Below, piece by piece: positions 51,045 through 61,034 of a stretch of DNA of 64,000 nucleotides. The position numbers were made by a program, and so were the translations under genes. The notes beneath the pieces are model-generated. The model made no database searches. It worked only from the letters and a program-made list of their open reading frames with translations, and was not told the origin of the DNA. Within the stretch, counting starts at the first letter, position 1, and the number at the start of each line of letters is the position of its first letter. Source of the stretch: Acholeplasmataceae bacterium (GTDB lineage: Bacteria > Bacillota_I > Bacilli_A > Acholeplasmatales > Acholeplasmataceae). The stretch lies in contig RECG01000019.1 of the NCBI GenBank assembly GCA_007692425.1, positions 31,304 through 95,303 on the forward strand. Reading direction: 5' to 3'.

Positions 51045-52973
51045 TTATTTCAAATTATTTTTAGTTTCTTTATGAATCATCGTCATGAAGTCAGCCAACG
51101 TGACCGTGACTTGTTCCTGGGAACCATAGGCGCGGAAAGTGACGCGTCCTTCTTCTTTTTCCTTGTCGCCCAGGACGAGCAGATAAGGAATCTTGCTTGT
51201 CCGGGCTTCACGGACCTTGTAGCCGAGTTTTTCCTCACGCAGATCGCTTTCAACCCTGAAACCCTGTTTCTCGAGTTGGTGTTGGACATCCTTGGCATAA
51301 TCGCCATGATGACCGACGTGGACAGGCAGCACGATGATTTGTACAGGTGCGAGCCAAAAGGGGAAAGCCCCTTTGTATTCTTCCGTCAGGTAAGCGACAA
51401 ACCGCTCCATGGTCGAGACGATGCCACGGTGGATGACCACCGGCCGGTAGATGTTCCTGCCATCTTCACCGACATAGGTCAGGTCAAACCGTTCAGGCAA
51501 CAAGAAGTCCAACTGGATGGTGGACAAAGTCTCTTCATGACCCATCGCGGTCCTGACCTGGACATCCAGTTTGGGTCCGTAAAAGGCGGCTTCGCCAACG
51601 GCTTCATAATAATCAAGTTTCATGTCGTCAAGTGACTCCTTGATCATTTTTTCGGCTTTTTCCCACATCGCATCATCAGGAAAATATTTCTCCGTATTAT
51701 CAGGATCACGGTAACTCAGACGGAAGGTATAGTCCGTGATGTTAAAATCTTTATAAACCGCCAAGAGCAGCTCGGTGGTGCGCTTTAACTCTTCTTTGAT
51801 TTGATCGGGACGCACAAAGATATGGGCGTCGTTCAAGGTCATCTCACGGACCCGTTGCAGACCGGAAAGGGCACCGCTTTTCTCATAACGGTGCATCATG
51901 CCCAGTTCGGCGATTCTTAAAGGCAGTTCGCGATAACTGTGGACGTCGTTCTTGTAAATCAACATGTGATGCGGACAGTTCATCGGCCGAAGGACGAGCA
52001 TTTCACCATCGCCCATGTCCATCGGTGGAAACATGCTGTCACGGTAATGGTCCCAGTGACCGGACGTCTTGTATAACTCGACATTGGCCATGATCGGCGT
52101 ATAGACATGCATGTAACCCAGACTGAGTTCGACGTCGGTGATGTAACGTTCGATGACACGTCTGATGGTCGCGCCTTTCGGCAGCCAGAAGGGCAGGCCT
52201 GCACCAGTCTCCCGGCTGTTCATGAACAAGCCGAGTTCCTTGCCGATCTTGCGATGGTCACGTTCTTTGCGTTCAGCCAGCATGACCAGATGGTCATCCA
52301 GGCCCTTCTTGTCAAAAAAGGCGGTGCCGTAAACACGGACCAGTTGCTTGTTTTTCGAATCACCGCGCCAATAGGCACCGGCCAGACTCAACAGTTTGAA
52401 ATGCTTGATGGCCTTGGTGCTGGTGACATGGCCACCCCGGCAAAGATCCGTAAAATCACCTTGGGTATAGACCGTCAGCCCTTCATCCTTGAATTCCTCG
52501 ATCAATTCAAGCTTGTAGACATCGTGTTTGAACATTTTTTTCGCCTCTTGGTAGGAAACCTCATGACGCTCGATCGGATAGTCTGCCTTCGCCAACTTCA
52601 CCATTTCCGCCTCAATGGTCTCCAAATCTTCATCATTGACCTTGTGTCCGGCGAAATCGACATCATAATAAAAACCTTCTTCAATGGCGGGACCGACGCC
52701 GAAACAGGCACCTGGATACAGGTGCGTGATGGCCTGGGCCATCAGGTGTGCCGTGCTGTGTCTGAGCACGTCAAGACTACGTTTATCCTTTTCGGTCAAC
52801 AGCTCCAATCGGCCATCTTCCTCAAGCGGACGTTCAAGTTCGATATTGTCATCATTGAACACCGCCGCCAGCGCACGTTTCGCCAGGCCAGGCGAAATGC
52901 CTTCGGCGATCTTTCTGGGCGTGATGCCCTTGTCATAAGTTTTTTGACTCCCGTCTGGAAAGGTAATGCGCAT
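51045..52973 (-). CDS. thrS: Threonyl-tRNA synthetase
   Basis: Charges tRNA-Thr. The 642-residue protein has the N-terminal TGS domain (1-60), the editing domain with [11 protein letters not shown] (about 73-83) and CRGGHV, the class II core with [31 protein letters not shown] and zinc ligands, and the anticodon-binding domain (about 535-642). The start at 52973 follows AAAGGAG. A T-box leader regulates it, and it lies behind dnaI as in B. subtilis. Confidence 0.98.
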   Translation of the reverse strand: MRITFPDGSQKTYDKGITPRKIAEGISPGLAKRALAAVFNDDNIELERPLEEDGRLELLTEKDKRSLDVLRHSTAHLMAQAITHLYPGACFGVGPAIEEGFYYDVDFAGHKVNDEDLETIEAEMVKLAKADYPIERHEVSYQEAKKMFKHDVYKLELIEEFKDEGLTVYTQGDFTDLCRGGHVTSTKAIKHFKLLSLAGAYWRGDSKNKQLVRVYGTAFFDKKGLDDHLVMLAERKERDHRKIGKELGLFMNSRETGAGLPFWLPKGATIRRVIERYITDVELSLGYMHVYTPIMANVELYKTSGHWDHYRDSMFPPMDMGDGEMLVLRPMNCPHHMLIYKNDVHSYRELPLRIAELGMMHRYEKSGALSGLQRVREMTLNDAHIFVRPDQIKEELKRTTELLLAVYKDFNITDYTFRLSYRDPDNTEKYFPDDAMWEKAEKMIKESLDDMKLDYYEAVGEAAFYGPKLDVQVRTAMGHEETLSTIQLDFLLPERFDLTYVGEDGRNIYRPVVIHRGIVSTMERFVAYLTEEYKGAFPFWLAPVQIIVLPVHVGHHGDYAKDVQHQLEKQGFRVESDLREEKLGYKVREARTSKIPYLLVLGDKEKEEGRVTFRAYGSQEQVTVTLADFMTMIHKETKNNLK

Positions 52974-52989
52974 CTTTCTCACTCCTTTA

Positions 52990-53200
52990 TCTATAAACAA
53001 ACGTCCCCGGCATAGCCAAGGACGACAACATCGTGGTACCACCTTAGTTCCAGAACAATCTGGCGCTTATCATATGGGTAACGGCATGACCCGGGCTGGT
53101 TTTTTCAGCCGACTCCAAGGGAGTGAACCGGGCAGTTCGCAGCTTTCACCGTCCTGCGTCGCTAAGGGTTGTCCGGGCCGTGTCCTCTTCTTCATCGTTG
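52990..53200 (-). promoter_or_regulatory. T-box riboswitch of thrS
   Basis: Minus-strand leader with the T-box sequence AAGGTGGTACCACG (53032-53046), terminator stem CGTCCTTGGC/GCCGGGGACG (53002-53024) and a T-rich tail. The likely specifier is ACT (53122-53124), a Thr codon, at the position corresponding to GCT in the alaS leader. Confidence 0.92.
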
Positions 53201-53205
53201 CTTCT

Positions 53206-53233
53206 ATTATATCATCATTTACATCTTTTTCAA
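53206..53233 (-). promoter_or_regulatory. Promoter of thrS
   Basis: TTGAAA (53228-53233), a 16-base spacer and TATAAT (53206-53211) on the minus strand. The -35 box lies in the final codons of dnaI and there is no terminator between the genes, so dnaI read-through also reaches the T-box. Confidence 0.75.
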
Positions 53234-54052
53234 GCCTTTTTGGCGTTGGGCCGGTCCTTCGGTCAGCTTGACATAAACCATCAGGTCTTTCAGGCGTTGA
53301 ATCAGACGTGTTGCCTTGACCCGGTCGCTTTCGTCCTTGGTCACCGCCAGCAAGTCAATCAACTGGACAAACTCGAAATTCGACGTCATGAAAACCGGCA
53401 ATTGCGCCGACAGGCGGTATTGCATGACCGGAACGAGCACTTCGTCACGGAACCAGGCAGACATGTGTTCACCACCAATGTCATCGACCATCAGGACATC
53501 CGCTTGTTTGAGCTGATTGATACGGGCTTCCAAATTGCCTTCATTCATGCCTTGTTTGATGCTTCGGACCAAATCAGGCATGTAAACAAACAGGACGCTG
53601 ATGTTCCTTTCTGCCAGGTTTTGGGCGATGGCGGACATCAGGTAACTTTTGCCGGTCGCGTATCGGCCATAGATGTAAAGTCCTTTTTGAAAACGGTCTT
53701 TACGATAAAGGTTGACGAAATCACTGGCAAGTCGATAAATCTTTTCACGTTCTTCGTTAAAGACCTCGAAGCGGTCAAGACTGGCATCCTGGATATAGAT
53801 TTCGCTGTCGTAAAATTTGAGATTCTGCTTGATTTTGTTTTTCTTGATCGTATCGGCTTTCTCTTTGGTCGGCAAATAGACGATTTCAATATAAGGTTCT
53901 GTTTTCAAGACGGGTCTGTATCCGTCACGGTCGACGTGTTCATCGCGTTCAACGATGTATTGATAGACTTTATAAAGATCGACGTCGCTGATGTTCAAGT
54001 GTTTGGTCTCAGCATCGTTCTTGACGACTTGACGGATTTCTTCGATGGTCAT
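53219..54052 (-). CDS. dnaI: Primosomal helicase loader DnaI
   Basis: AAA+ ATPase that loads the replicative helicase DnaC in Bacillota. The 277-residue protein has an N-terminal helicase-interacting domain (1-120), Walker A GRYATGKSY (about 126-134) and Walker B VLMVDDIGGE. The ATG at 54052 is used in preference to a GTG two codons earlier, on the basis of GGAGGGG spacing. It follows dnaB with a two-base gap. Confidence 0.95.
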   Translation of the reverse strand: MTIEEIRQVVKNDAETKHLNISDVDLYKVYQYIVERDEHVDRDGYRPVLKTEPYIEIVYLPTKEKADTIKKNKIKQNLKFYDSEIYIQDASLDRFEVFNEEREKIYRLASDFVNLYRKDRFQKGLYIYGRYATGKSYLMSAIAQNLAERNISVLFVYMPDLVRSIKQGMNEGNLEARINQLKQADVLMVDDIGGEHMSAWFRDEVLVPVMQYRLSAQLPVFMTSNFEFVQLIDLLAVTKDESDRVKATRLIQRLKDLMVYVKLTEGPAQRQKGLKKM

Positions 54053-54054
54053 GC

Positions 54055-55212
54055 TCACCCCTCCATTTCCGCAATTTCCGCGATGTAATCATCGAGCCAA
54101 TCCGGTTCGGCGACTTTGCGGATCTGTTTTTTCTTTTGCCATTGTGATTCGAGCTGTTGTGAGTGGGCAATGGCGTCTTGCGTGGTCTGGACACCCTTGT
54201 TAAGCCAATCCATTAAGACTTTTTCCATGTAGTTGAGATTAGGCAGGACGCCATCCTTGTGTTTGAGCACCAGCATCAGGATGACGTTGACAATGCCGGG
54301 TTCGACATGATTGCGCTCAAGCAGGGAGGTGGCTGTCGACAGGGCGAGCCCTTGTTGGTCGGTACGGGCATATTTCTGGATGATGACTTGAGGTGTGATC
54401 TGACTGAGGATGTTGGTTTCCGACAAATCCTTTTCCTGGATGCTCAACTGTTGGTTTTGTTTTTGGTAATGCAATCTGGCCTTCATGTTCAGTTGATGGA
54501 AGTTGACGGTTTGTCTCGATTGGGCGGCTTGTTCGTAGATGACGACCATGTCCTCGACGCCGAACTGATAGACAAAGGCAATCTTGGTGATTTGTTCCTT
54601 GAAACGGACATTCAAGAGCTGGCTGTTTTTCAGTCGTTCGGGGATGCGTTCGACAAACCCGTCATAATCAAACTTGTAGGTGATGTGGCTGCCCCCGTTG
54701 GGCTGCCTGCCCTGCAGGGGATGTCTGACATTGAGCAGACCGAGACTCTTGAATTCATAAAGGGCGTCAAAGGCTTTGGTGATGTTGTCGTGATCGCTGA
54801 CATCGGGAACATCCATCTTGAACATGCCAGCCAGCAATGCCGTGTTTTTCTCGCCGATCTCGCTTTGCAGGTAACTGCCGAAGACGGTATCGACCAAAAA
54901 CTGTTTGGCCGTCAGCGGCGCTTTCAAAAAGTAACGGAATTGATCCTCTTTTTGGTAGACCGTCAATAGACCGAGTGCTTCGAGCTTGTGGCGCATGCCG
55001 AGGAAATCAGCTTGACGCAGATCCAAAAGATCAAAAAGCTCGGCATGCGTCATCGACGTGATGCCGGTCCTGTTCAATAATTGATAAAAGGTCACATAAA
55101 GGGCGTGCGCCCCAAGACCCATCAATGGTTGATAAAGGAGGGCGAGCACCTTGAAATCGCCCGCACTCAGATCAGATTGGATGTGCAGCTGGAAGCTGCT
55201 ATTGTTTTTCAT
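54055..55212 (-). CDS. dnaB: Replication initiation and membrane attachment protein DnaB
   Basis: Bacillota-specific DnaB (not the helicase), which with DnaD and DnaI assembles the primosome at origins and restart sites. The 385-residue protein is mostly helical, with an N-terminal winged-helix-like region (about 1-110) and the DnaB/DnaD C-terminal region (about 280-350) with NVILMLVLKHKDGVLPN, corresponding to the YxxxIxxxW-type segment followed by MDWLNKGVQT. It overlaps coaE by 14 bases. nrdR, usually just upstream in relatives, is absent. Confidence 0.9.
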   Translation of the reverse strand: MKNNSSFQLHIQSDLSAGDFKVLALLYQPLMGLGAHALYVTFYQLLNRTGITSMTHAELFDLLDLRQADFLGMRHKLEALGLLTVYQKEDQFRYFLKAPLTAKQFLVDTVFGSYLQSEIGEKNTALLAGMFKMDVPDVSDHDNITKAFDALYEFKSLGLLNVRHPLQGRQPNGGSHITYKFDYDGFVERIPERLKNSQLLNVRFKEQITKIAFVYQFGVEDMVVIYEQAAQSRQTVNFHQLNMKARLHYQKQNQQLSIQEKDLSETNILSQITPQVIIQKYARTDQQGLALSTATSLLERNHVEPGIVNVILMLVLKHKDGVLPNLNYMEKVLMDWLNKGVQTTQDAIAHSQQLESQWQKKKQIRKVAEPDWLDDYIAEIAEMEG

Positions 55213-55813
55213 CTTGCAGTTCCTTTATGAATGTCGAGATGTGTTCAATCAGTTGTTCCTGTGTGCCTGAGTTGTCAAAGACGATGTCGGCCATCGCTTT
55301 CTTCTCACCGATGGGGATTTGCGAAGCCAGCCGTTTGAGGGCTTGGCTGCGGGAAAGACCATCGCGTTTCATGAGTCTTTCAATCTGGGTTTTCTTGTTG
55401 ATGTAGATTAACATGACCTGGTCACACTTGGATTGGTATTTGACCTCGTAAAGCAGGGGCATGTCAATGATGATGACCGGTTCATGACGATGTTGAAGAA
55501 GCTGTTTTTCGATTTCATTGAACACCAAAGGATGGATGATGGTGTTGAGTGCTTTACGCTTGGACGCATCTTCAAAGATGATTTCTGAAAAACGTCTTCT
55601 CGCCTCTGGCGCGTCGACGGCAAACCCGAAAACATCCTTGATCTCCTTGACCATGGTCTTGTCTTCCTGCCAAAGCTTTTTGACGATTTCGTCACAATCC
55701 ACGACCACCAGGCCTTGCGCTTTGAAATAAGCGCTGGCCGTAGATTTGCCGGTGGCGATACCACCGGTCAAGCCGAGAATCAATGGTCTATTGTTGACAC
55801 TTCGGACAGACAT
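55199..55813 (-). CDS. coaE: Dephospho-CoA kinase
   Basis: Final step of coenzyme A synthesis. The 204-residue protein has the P-loop GLTGGIATGKST (14-25), VVDCDEIV, the substrate motif around HPLVFNEIE and the lid IDMPLLYEV. GAGGAACTT precedes the ATG at 55813, which overlaps the mutM stop by 26 bases. Order polA-mutM-coaE is conserved in Bacillota. Confidence 0.96.
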   Translation of the reverse strand: MSVRSVNNRPLILGLTGGIATGKSTASAYFKAQGLVVVDCDEIVKKLWQEDKTMVKEIKDVFGFAVDAPEARRRFSEIIFEDASKRKALNTIIHPLVFNEIEKQLLQHRHEPVIIIDMPLLYEVKYQSKCDQVMLIYINKKTQIERLMKRDGLSRSQALKRLASQIPIGEKKAMADIVFDNSGTQEQLIEHISTFIKELQDEKQ

Positions 55814-56597
55814 AAGTTCCTCGTCCTCCTACTTTGATTTTGATGATGGGTGTCTGACATATGGGACAGGGTTCATCCTTCTTGGTATGAACCGCGAGTT
55901 CGTTTTGGAAACGGCCGTGAACGCCGGTGATGGCCTGATAACTACGGATGGTCGCACCGCCGAGTTCGACTGCCCTGGCCAGGACATGCGTGGCGTGTTC
56001 CACCATTCGAACAACTTGTTTTTTGGTCAGCGATGACGTCAGGCGCTTGGGATGGATGCCGGCATGAAACAAAGTTTCATCAACGTAAATGTTGCCCAGA
56101 CCGGCGACCAGCCTTTGATCAAGCAAAGCCGTTTTGACGGCGACACGTTTGTGTTTCAAGCGTCGGTAGAAGTGATTGACGTCAAGATGCTTGGGTTCGG
56201 GCGCCAGCGCCGCGATTCCGGGATGATGCATGACGCGGTCTTTTTCAACCAATGTGATCCGGCCGAATTTGCGGACATCGTGATAGCGAAGGTTTCGTCC
56301 GCTTGCGAAATGAAAAATGGCATGTTCATGTTTCAGGACGGGTTCATCTTTCTTGATATGAAACCTGCCTTCCATGCGCAGATGGATGATCATGGCATGG
56401 CGGTCCAACATGAAGATCAGGAATTTGCCTTTTCTGTCAAGATCCCTGATGACCTGGTCTTTGATGGTGTCTTGGAACCAATGAAGATCATGGGTGATGA
56501 TTGGTGGAAAAGGTGCTTCGACACGCGCGATGGTTTCATCGCGGATCAGGTTGATGAGTTGGCGTCTGACGGTTTCGACTTCCGGGAGTTCGGGCAT
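55788..56597 (-). CDS. mutM: Formamidopyrimidine-DNA glycosylase
   Basis: Removes 8-oxoguanine and other oxidised purines by glycosylase and AP-lyase action. The 269-residue protein has the N-terminal catalytic PELPEVE (Pro2, Glu3), the Lys in RKGKFL, the H2TH domain and the C-terminal zinc finger from Cys pairs CPIC and CPKC with the conserved Arg in GGRGTYVC. It sits between polA and coaE in the base-excision context. Confidence 0.97.
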   Translation of the reverse strand: MPELPEVETVRRQLINLIRDETIARVEAPFPPIITHDLHWFQDTIKDQVIRDLDRKGKFLIFMLDRHAMIIHLRMEGRFHIKKDEPVLKHEHAIFHFASGRNLRYHDVRKFGRITLVEKDRVMHHPGIAALAPEPKHLDVNHFYRRLKHKRVAVKTALLDQRLVAGLGNIYVDETLFHAGIHPKRLTSSLTKKQVVRMVEHATHVLARAVELGGATIRSYQAITGVHGRFQNELAVHTKKDEPCPICQTPIIKIKVGGRGTYVCPKCQQ

Positions 56598-56606
56598 GCG
56601 GGGTAC

Positions 56607-59225
56607 CTACTTCAAATCAAACCAGGTCTTGCCGGTGTCACACGAGGTGACCAGTTCGACCTTCAGGTTGAAGGCTTCTTTCATCATTTTGGGCACGAGT
56701 GTGACCATGTCTTCAATTTCTGCTTCCGGTACTTCCAAAATCAGTTCATCGTGCACTTGAAGCAAAATACGCGATTGTTTACGGTGTTGTTTGAGATAAC
56801 GGTCGAGATCGACCATGGCTTTTTTCAAGATGTCAGCCGCACTGCCTTGGATCGGTGCATTGAGGGCGGTCCGTTCACCGAAGGCACGTTGGGCATGGAT
56901 CGGCGAAGTCAGTTCAGGGATGTAGCGGCGTCTTTTCATGATCGTTTCCACATAGGTGTTTTCTTTTGCAAACGCCACAATCCGTTCCATGTAGTCCTTG
57001 ATTTCCGGATAGATGTCCAAATAACGGTCGATATAAGCCTGTGCTTCTTTCGGCGTGATACCGATGTCGTCGCTGAGACTCCAGGCACTGATGCCGTAGA
57101 TGATGCCGAAGTTGACCGCCTTGGCGGCATGACGCTGTTCAGCGCTGACCTGATCGACATGAAACACTTCCTGGGCTGTCTTGGTGTGGATGTCTTCATG
57201 ATTGTTGAAGGCTTCGATGAGTGTTTTGACATCGGCCATGTCGGCCAGGACACGCAGTTCGATCTGCGAGTAGTCCGCACCCAGCAAGACATGGCCGGGA
57301 CTGGCGATGAAGATGCGGCGGATCTGCCGGCCTTCTTCGGTGCGGATCGGAATGTTCTGCAAATTGGGATCCAATGAAGACAGTCTGCCGGTGGTGGTCA
57401 ACGCCTGGGTGAAAATGGTATGGACCTTGCCGTCTTCAAACACGTTTTGACGGATGCCTTCGACATAAGTTGAATAGAGTTTTGTCAGTTGCCGGTACGC
57501 CATGATGGCGGGAATGACCGGATGCTTGTCGACAAGCGCGTTCAGGACGTCGACATTGGTTGAATAACCGGTCTTGGTCTTCTTGCCATAAGGCAGTTTC
57601 AAATCCTCGAACAAGACTTCACCAAGCTGTTTGGGGCTGGCGATGTTGAACTCCCTGCCTGCCAGTTCATGGACCTTTTTTTCGATGTGTTTGATCCGTT
57701 CAAGCAAAGCTTTTCCCTGACGGTCCAGTTCTGCTTGATCAATCAACAGTCCCTCATGCTCCATGTCGGCCAGAACGGCCGACAAGGGCAGTTCAAGCGC
57801 GTTGAGCAGATGCAGTTGTTTTTGTGACTCGAGTTGTTTGATGAGTTCGGGACGAAGCAGATGGATGGCCTTGGCCTTGGCGGCGATGTGTCGTTGATAG
57901 AGACCGGGTTCAGGCAAGCCTTTTTTGGCACCCCGGCCGTAGATGTCATCATCATAGTCGATGTCATCATAACCGAAGGTGGAGACAATACGCTTGAACT
58001 CTTCTTTGCCAAGATGTGAATTGACGAGATAGGCCGCCAGCAACAAATCGAAAGCAACACCTTCGAGTTTGATGCCGTGACGACGTAGAAAGACGTTGGC
58101 GGCTTTGCAGTCGTACATGTTTTTCGTCATCTTCGGATCTGCCAGATACGTCCGGAAGGACGAGGCATTCAAGGCCAGGTCCGGTGAGATATGATAATGG
58201 GTGTCGCCGTCAGAGATGCCGACACCCCAAAGGTCGGCTTTATGATAGTTGTATTCGCTCAGTTCAAAGTGAATGGACAAGCCTGGTTTGAGCAATGGGT
58301 CAAGTTCATGGGCTTGTGTCACCGGATGATGTTTCCAGGTGCTCCTGGGTTCATCCGAGGTGTCCATGCGTCTGATCAAAACATGTAACTCATATTGGGC
58401 GAGGAAATCGGTCAAGGCCTTGATATCGGTCTTTTTGATCTTGAGATCGTCGATGTGGCAATCGATATCGGCCCGGGTGTCGATTGTCACCAGTTGCTTG
58501 GACAATCTTGCCAGGTCTTCGTGGGTGCGGATGTTCTCACCGAGTTTGCCGGTGATGGCATCTTTTTGTTCAAACAGCGCTTCAAGCGTGCCGTAGGTCT
58601 GCAATAACTTGATGGCGGTTTTTTCACCGACACCGGGAATGCCCGGAATATTGTCGGAAGCATCGCCCATCAAGGCTTTGAGATCAATCATCTGGGCGTG
58701 GGTGAGCTGATAGGTCTCCTGCAACTTGGCCGGATGATAGGTATCGACTTCTTTCATGCCTTTTTTCAAGAGATTGACGGTGACCTTGTCATCGACCAGC
58801 TGCAACAAATCCCGGTCACTTGAAAAGATCTGGACATCGTAGCCTTTTTGCTTGCCTTCGGTCGCCAGGGTGCCGATGATGTCATCGGCCTCATAGCCGG
58901 GCTTGCTGTAAAACGGCACACCGTTCAAAGCGATGTATTGGTAGATCAGGGGAATCTGCATGGCCAGTTCTTCCGGCATTTTGATCCGACCGGCCTTGTA
59001 GGCCTCGTAGGCTTCATGTCGTTTGGTCGGTTCCTTGGTGTCGAACGCCACCAGTGCATGGACGTCTTCCCCGTTGATGATTTTTTCAAACATGCCGGCA
59101 AAAGCGAAAAGGGCGTTGGTGTAGACGCCTTGGCTGGTCTGCATCAGTTTGGCGCCTGGATATGCGGTGGCGTAATAGGCTCTGAACATGATCGAATTGC
59201 CGTCAATCAGAATGAGTTTTTTCAT
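56607..59225 (-). CDS. polA: DNA polymerase I (proofreading domain degenerate)
   Basis: Fills repair gaps and removes RNA primers. The 872-residue protein has a 5' nuclease domain (1-290) with IDGNSIMFRAYYA and GDASDNIPGIPGVGEKTA, a middle 3'-5' exonuclease fold (300-470) and a polymerase domain (490-872) with DYSQIELRVLAD, KAVNFGIIYG and QVHDELILEV. In the middle domain the first acidic motif reads SIHFELS and the second NMYDCKA, so most metal-binding acids are lost, as in Bacillus Pol I. GGGAGGG precedes the ATG. Confidence 0.97.
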   Translation of the reverse strand: MKKLILIDGNSIMFRAYYATAYPGAKLMQTSQGVYTNALFAFAGMFEKIINGEDVHALVAFDTKEPTKRHEAYEAYKAGRIKMPEELAMQIPLIYQYIALNGVPFYSKPGYEADDIIGTLATEGKQKGYDVQIFSSDRDLLQLVDDKVTVNLLKKGMKEVDTYHPAKLQETYQLTHAQMIDLKALMGDASDNIPGIPGVGEKTAIKLLQTYGTLEALFEQKDAITGKLGENIRTHEDLARLSKQLVTIDTRADIDCHIDDLKIKKTDIKALTDFLAQYELHVLIRRMDTSDEPRSTWKHHPVTQAHELDPLLKPGLSIHFELSEYNYHKADLWGVGISDGDTHYHISPDLALNASSFRTYLADPKMTKNMYDCKAANVFLRRHGIKLEGVAFDLLLAAYLVNSHLGKEEFKRIVSTFGYDDIDYDDDIYGRGAKKGLPEPGLYQRHIAAKAKAIHLLRPELIKQLESQKQLHLLNALELPLSAVLADMEHEGLLIDQAELDRQGKALLERIKHIEKKVHELAGREFNIASPKQLGEVLFEDLKLPYGKKTKTGYSTNVDVLNALVDKHPVIPAIMAYRQLTKLYSTYVEGIRQNVFEDGKVHTIFTQALTTTGRLSSLDPNLQNIPIRTEEGRQIRRIFIASPGHVLLGADYSQIELRVLADMADVKTLIEAFNNHEDIHTKTAQEVFHVDQVSAEQRHAAKAVNFGIIYGISAWSLSDDIGITPKEAQAYIDRYLDIYPEIKDYMERIVAFAKENTYVETIMKRRRYIPELTSPIHAQRAFGERTALNAPIQGSAADILKKAMVDLDRYLKQHRKQSRILLQVHDELILEVPEAEIEDMVTLVPKMMKEAFNLKVELVTSCDTGKTWFDLK

Positions 59226-59247
59226 GCGAACCCTCCCTCACGTCATC

Positions 59248-59265
59248 ATTGTATCACAGATACAA
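59248..59265 (-). promoter_or_regulatory. Promoter -10 and inverted repeat of polA operon
   Basis: TACAAT on the minus strand (59248-59253), 22 bases before the polA ATG. It lies inside a perfect inverted repeat TTGTATC-ACA-GATACAA (59249-59265). The -35 region is poor, so the repeat may be an operator or only a chance palindrome. Confidence 0.45.
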
Positions 59266-59293
59266 GGATAACTTCTCCACGACTTTTGTGGAT

Positions 59294-59324
59294 AAAAAAA
59301 AGATCAGCGATACTTGAACTGACC
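59294..59324 (-). terminator. Terminator overlapping the ffh 3' end
   Basis: Minus-strand stem GGTCAG/CTGATC (59319-59324 and 59302-59307, one G-U pair) followed by eight T residues. The stem includes the final ffh codons and stop. Confidence 0.75.
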
Positions 59325-60713
59325 TTTTCCCTTGCCTTTTCCTTTTTTCTGTTTAGGGCTTGGCATAGCCTTCGTTGGATTTTTTGAAAGACTTTCAAGC
59401 TCTCTTTCATCCATGCTCATCATCTTTTTCATCATCTTTTTTTGGGCGTCAAGCGCTTGCCTGAGACGGTTGAGTTCGGCCACCGACATGCCTGAACCTC
59501 TGGCGATACGATCACGACGACGACTGCTGGTGTCGATCAGCCTGGGTTCTCGTCGCTCCGCTTCGGTCATGCTGTTGATCAGGACACTCATTTTCTCAAA
59601 CTGCTTGTCATCGATTTGCGAGGCGGCCTGCTTGAGTTTTCCCATGCCGGGCATGAAGCCGAGCACCTTGCTGAAAGAGCCCATGCGTTTGATCATTTTG
59701 AACTGTTTCATCAAATCGTTGTAGTTGAAGGTGTCAGACATGAGTTTTTCCATCATGTTCTGTGCTTCATCTTCATCAATCGACTCGGTCGCTTTTTCAA
59801 TCAAGGTGAGCACATCGCCCATACCGAGGATGCGGGATGCCATCCGTTCGGGATGGAACACTTCGAACGCATCCATCTTTTCACCGCTGGAGGCGAATTT
59901 GATGGGGATGCCTGAGACTTCACGGATGGACAATGCGGCACCACCACGGGTGTCACCGTCAAGTTTGGTCAGAATCGCACCGGTGGCCGTCAATTGATCA
60001 TGAAAGCTTTTACAAATGTTGGCGGCGTCCTGACCGGTCATGGCATCGACCGTCAAGAGGACTTCATTGGGTTTGGCGAGGGCTTTGACATCGTGCAGTT
60101 CCTGCATCATCTTTTCATCGATGTGCAGTCGTCCGGCGGTGTCGATGATGACGACATCATACCGTTCCTTGCGGGCATGTTCAAGCCCTTCTTTGACAAT
60201 GGTGCAGGCATCGATCAAACCGCGTTCATAGACATCGATGTCGATTTGGCGGCCAATCGTGACGAGCTGGTCGATGGCTGCCGGACGGTAGACATCGGCC
60301 GCGATGAACAAGACCTTCTTTTTCTCGTTCTTGCGGATATAGACACCTAGCTTGCCGATGGCGGTGGTCTTCCCTGAACCTTGCAGACCGATCGTCATGA
60401 TCGTGGTCAGACCGTCGGGGGTGTAGCGGATGCCTTCGGCTTCATCACCCATGACCCGTTTGAGTTCATCATGGACGATTTTGACGACTTGTTGGCCGGG
60501 ATTCAATCCTTTGAGGATTTTCTCACCCATGGCCTGTTCTTTGACATGTTGGACGAATTGCTTGACCACTTTGAAATTAACATCGGCCTCAAGCAAAGAA
60601 AGACGCACTTCGCGCATCATTTCATCGATGTCTTTTTCGGTCAGAAAGCCACGGCCGGTCAGACGGCGCATAGCCATCTGCAGGCGTGTGCTTAAACTGG
60701 TTTCGGCCATCAT
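59304..60713 (-). CDS. ffh: Signal recognition particle protein Ffh
   Basis: SRP GTPase that binds signal sequences as they leave the ribosome. The 469-residue protein has the N domain (1-90), G domain with GLQGSGKTT (G1, about 109-117), DTAGRL (G3) and TKLDGD (G4), and a Met-rich M domain (about 305-450). It ends in a Lys-Gly tail. Two adjacent ATG codons overlap the ylxM stop; the first is given. Co-transcribed with ftsY and ylxM. Confidence 0.97.
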   Translation of the reverse strand: MMAETSLSTRLQMAMRRLTGRGFLTEKDIDEMMREVRLSLLEADVNFKVVKQFVQHVKEQAMGEKILKGLNPGQQVVKIVHDELKRVMGDEAEGIRYTPDGLTTIMTIGLQGSGKTTAIGKLGVYIRKNEKKKVLFIAADVYRPAAIDQLVTIGRQIDIDVYERGLIDACTIVKEGLEHARKERYDVVIIDTAGRLHIDEKMMQELHDVKALAKPNEVLLTVDAMTGQDAANICKSFHDQLTATGAILTKLDGDTRGGAALSIREVSGIPIKFASSGEKMDAFEVFHPERMASRILGMGDVLTLIEKATESIDEDEAQNMMEKLMSDTFNYNDLMKQFKMIKRMGSFSKVLGFMPGMGKLKQAASQIDDKQFEKMSVLINSMTEAERREPRLIDTSSRRRDRIARGSGMSVAELNRLRQALDAQKKMMKKMMSMDERELESLSKNPTKAMPSPKQKKGKGKGKGQFKYR

Positions 60714-61024
60714 TCATCCAACTTTCTTAACACGTCCAGCAATGACCAGTCTTTGTTTTTTTCGATGTTTTCAATCAATGCCAGGCGTTGGTTTTGTAAT
60801 GCCAGCAAATGCAATTTTGCTTCATAGTCTAAAAGGTTTTCTGCCACTTTTTTCAACTGGTCATGGACCGCGTTACGACTGACATCATGACGCTCGGCGA
60901 TTTCCTGCAGCGAAAAATCCTCGTGGTAGTATTCTTTGAAATAGGCGATTTGTTTTTGTGTGAACAACGGTTCATACAAGGCGAAAAGCGCGTTGAGTTG
61001 TTCTTTTTTCATCAATACTTCCAT
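60710..61024 (-). CDS. ylxM: YlxM (UPF0122) helix-turn-helix protein
   Basis: Small DNA-binding-like protein regularly encoded between ftsY and ffh; in streptococci YlxM associates with SRP and stimulates its GTPase cycle. The 104-residue protein shows QKQIAYFKEYYHEDFSLQEI and the recognition-helix pattern HDVSRNAVHDQLKK. The start at 61024 is fixed by GAGG eight bases upstream; an ATG two codons earlier is too close, and a longer in-frame extension lies within ftsY. Confidence 0.93.
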   Translation of the reverse strand: MEVLMKKEQLNALFALYEPLFTQKQIAYFKEYYHEDFSLQEIAERHDVSRNAVHDQLKKVAENLLDYEAKLHLLALQNQRLALIENIEKNKDWSLLDVLRKLDE

Positions 61025-61034
61025 GAACATATCC

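Noticed and set aside
53123..54088. 321-codon plus-strand open frame
   Set aside because: Antisense to dnaI and the thrS T-box leader; composition is that of a reversed coding strand.
56052..57377. 441-codon open frame on the plus strand
   Set aside because: It is antisense to mutM and polA, both with intact family motifs throughout; no ribosome site or recognisable protein. Long antisense frames are common here because of the codon bias.
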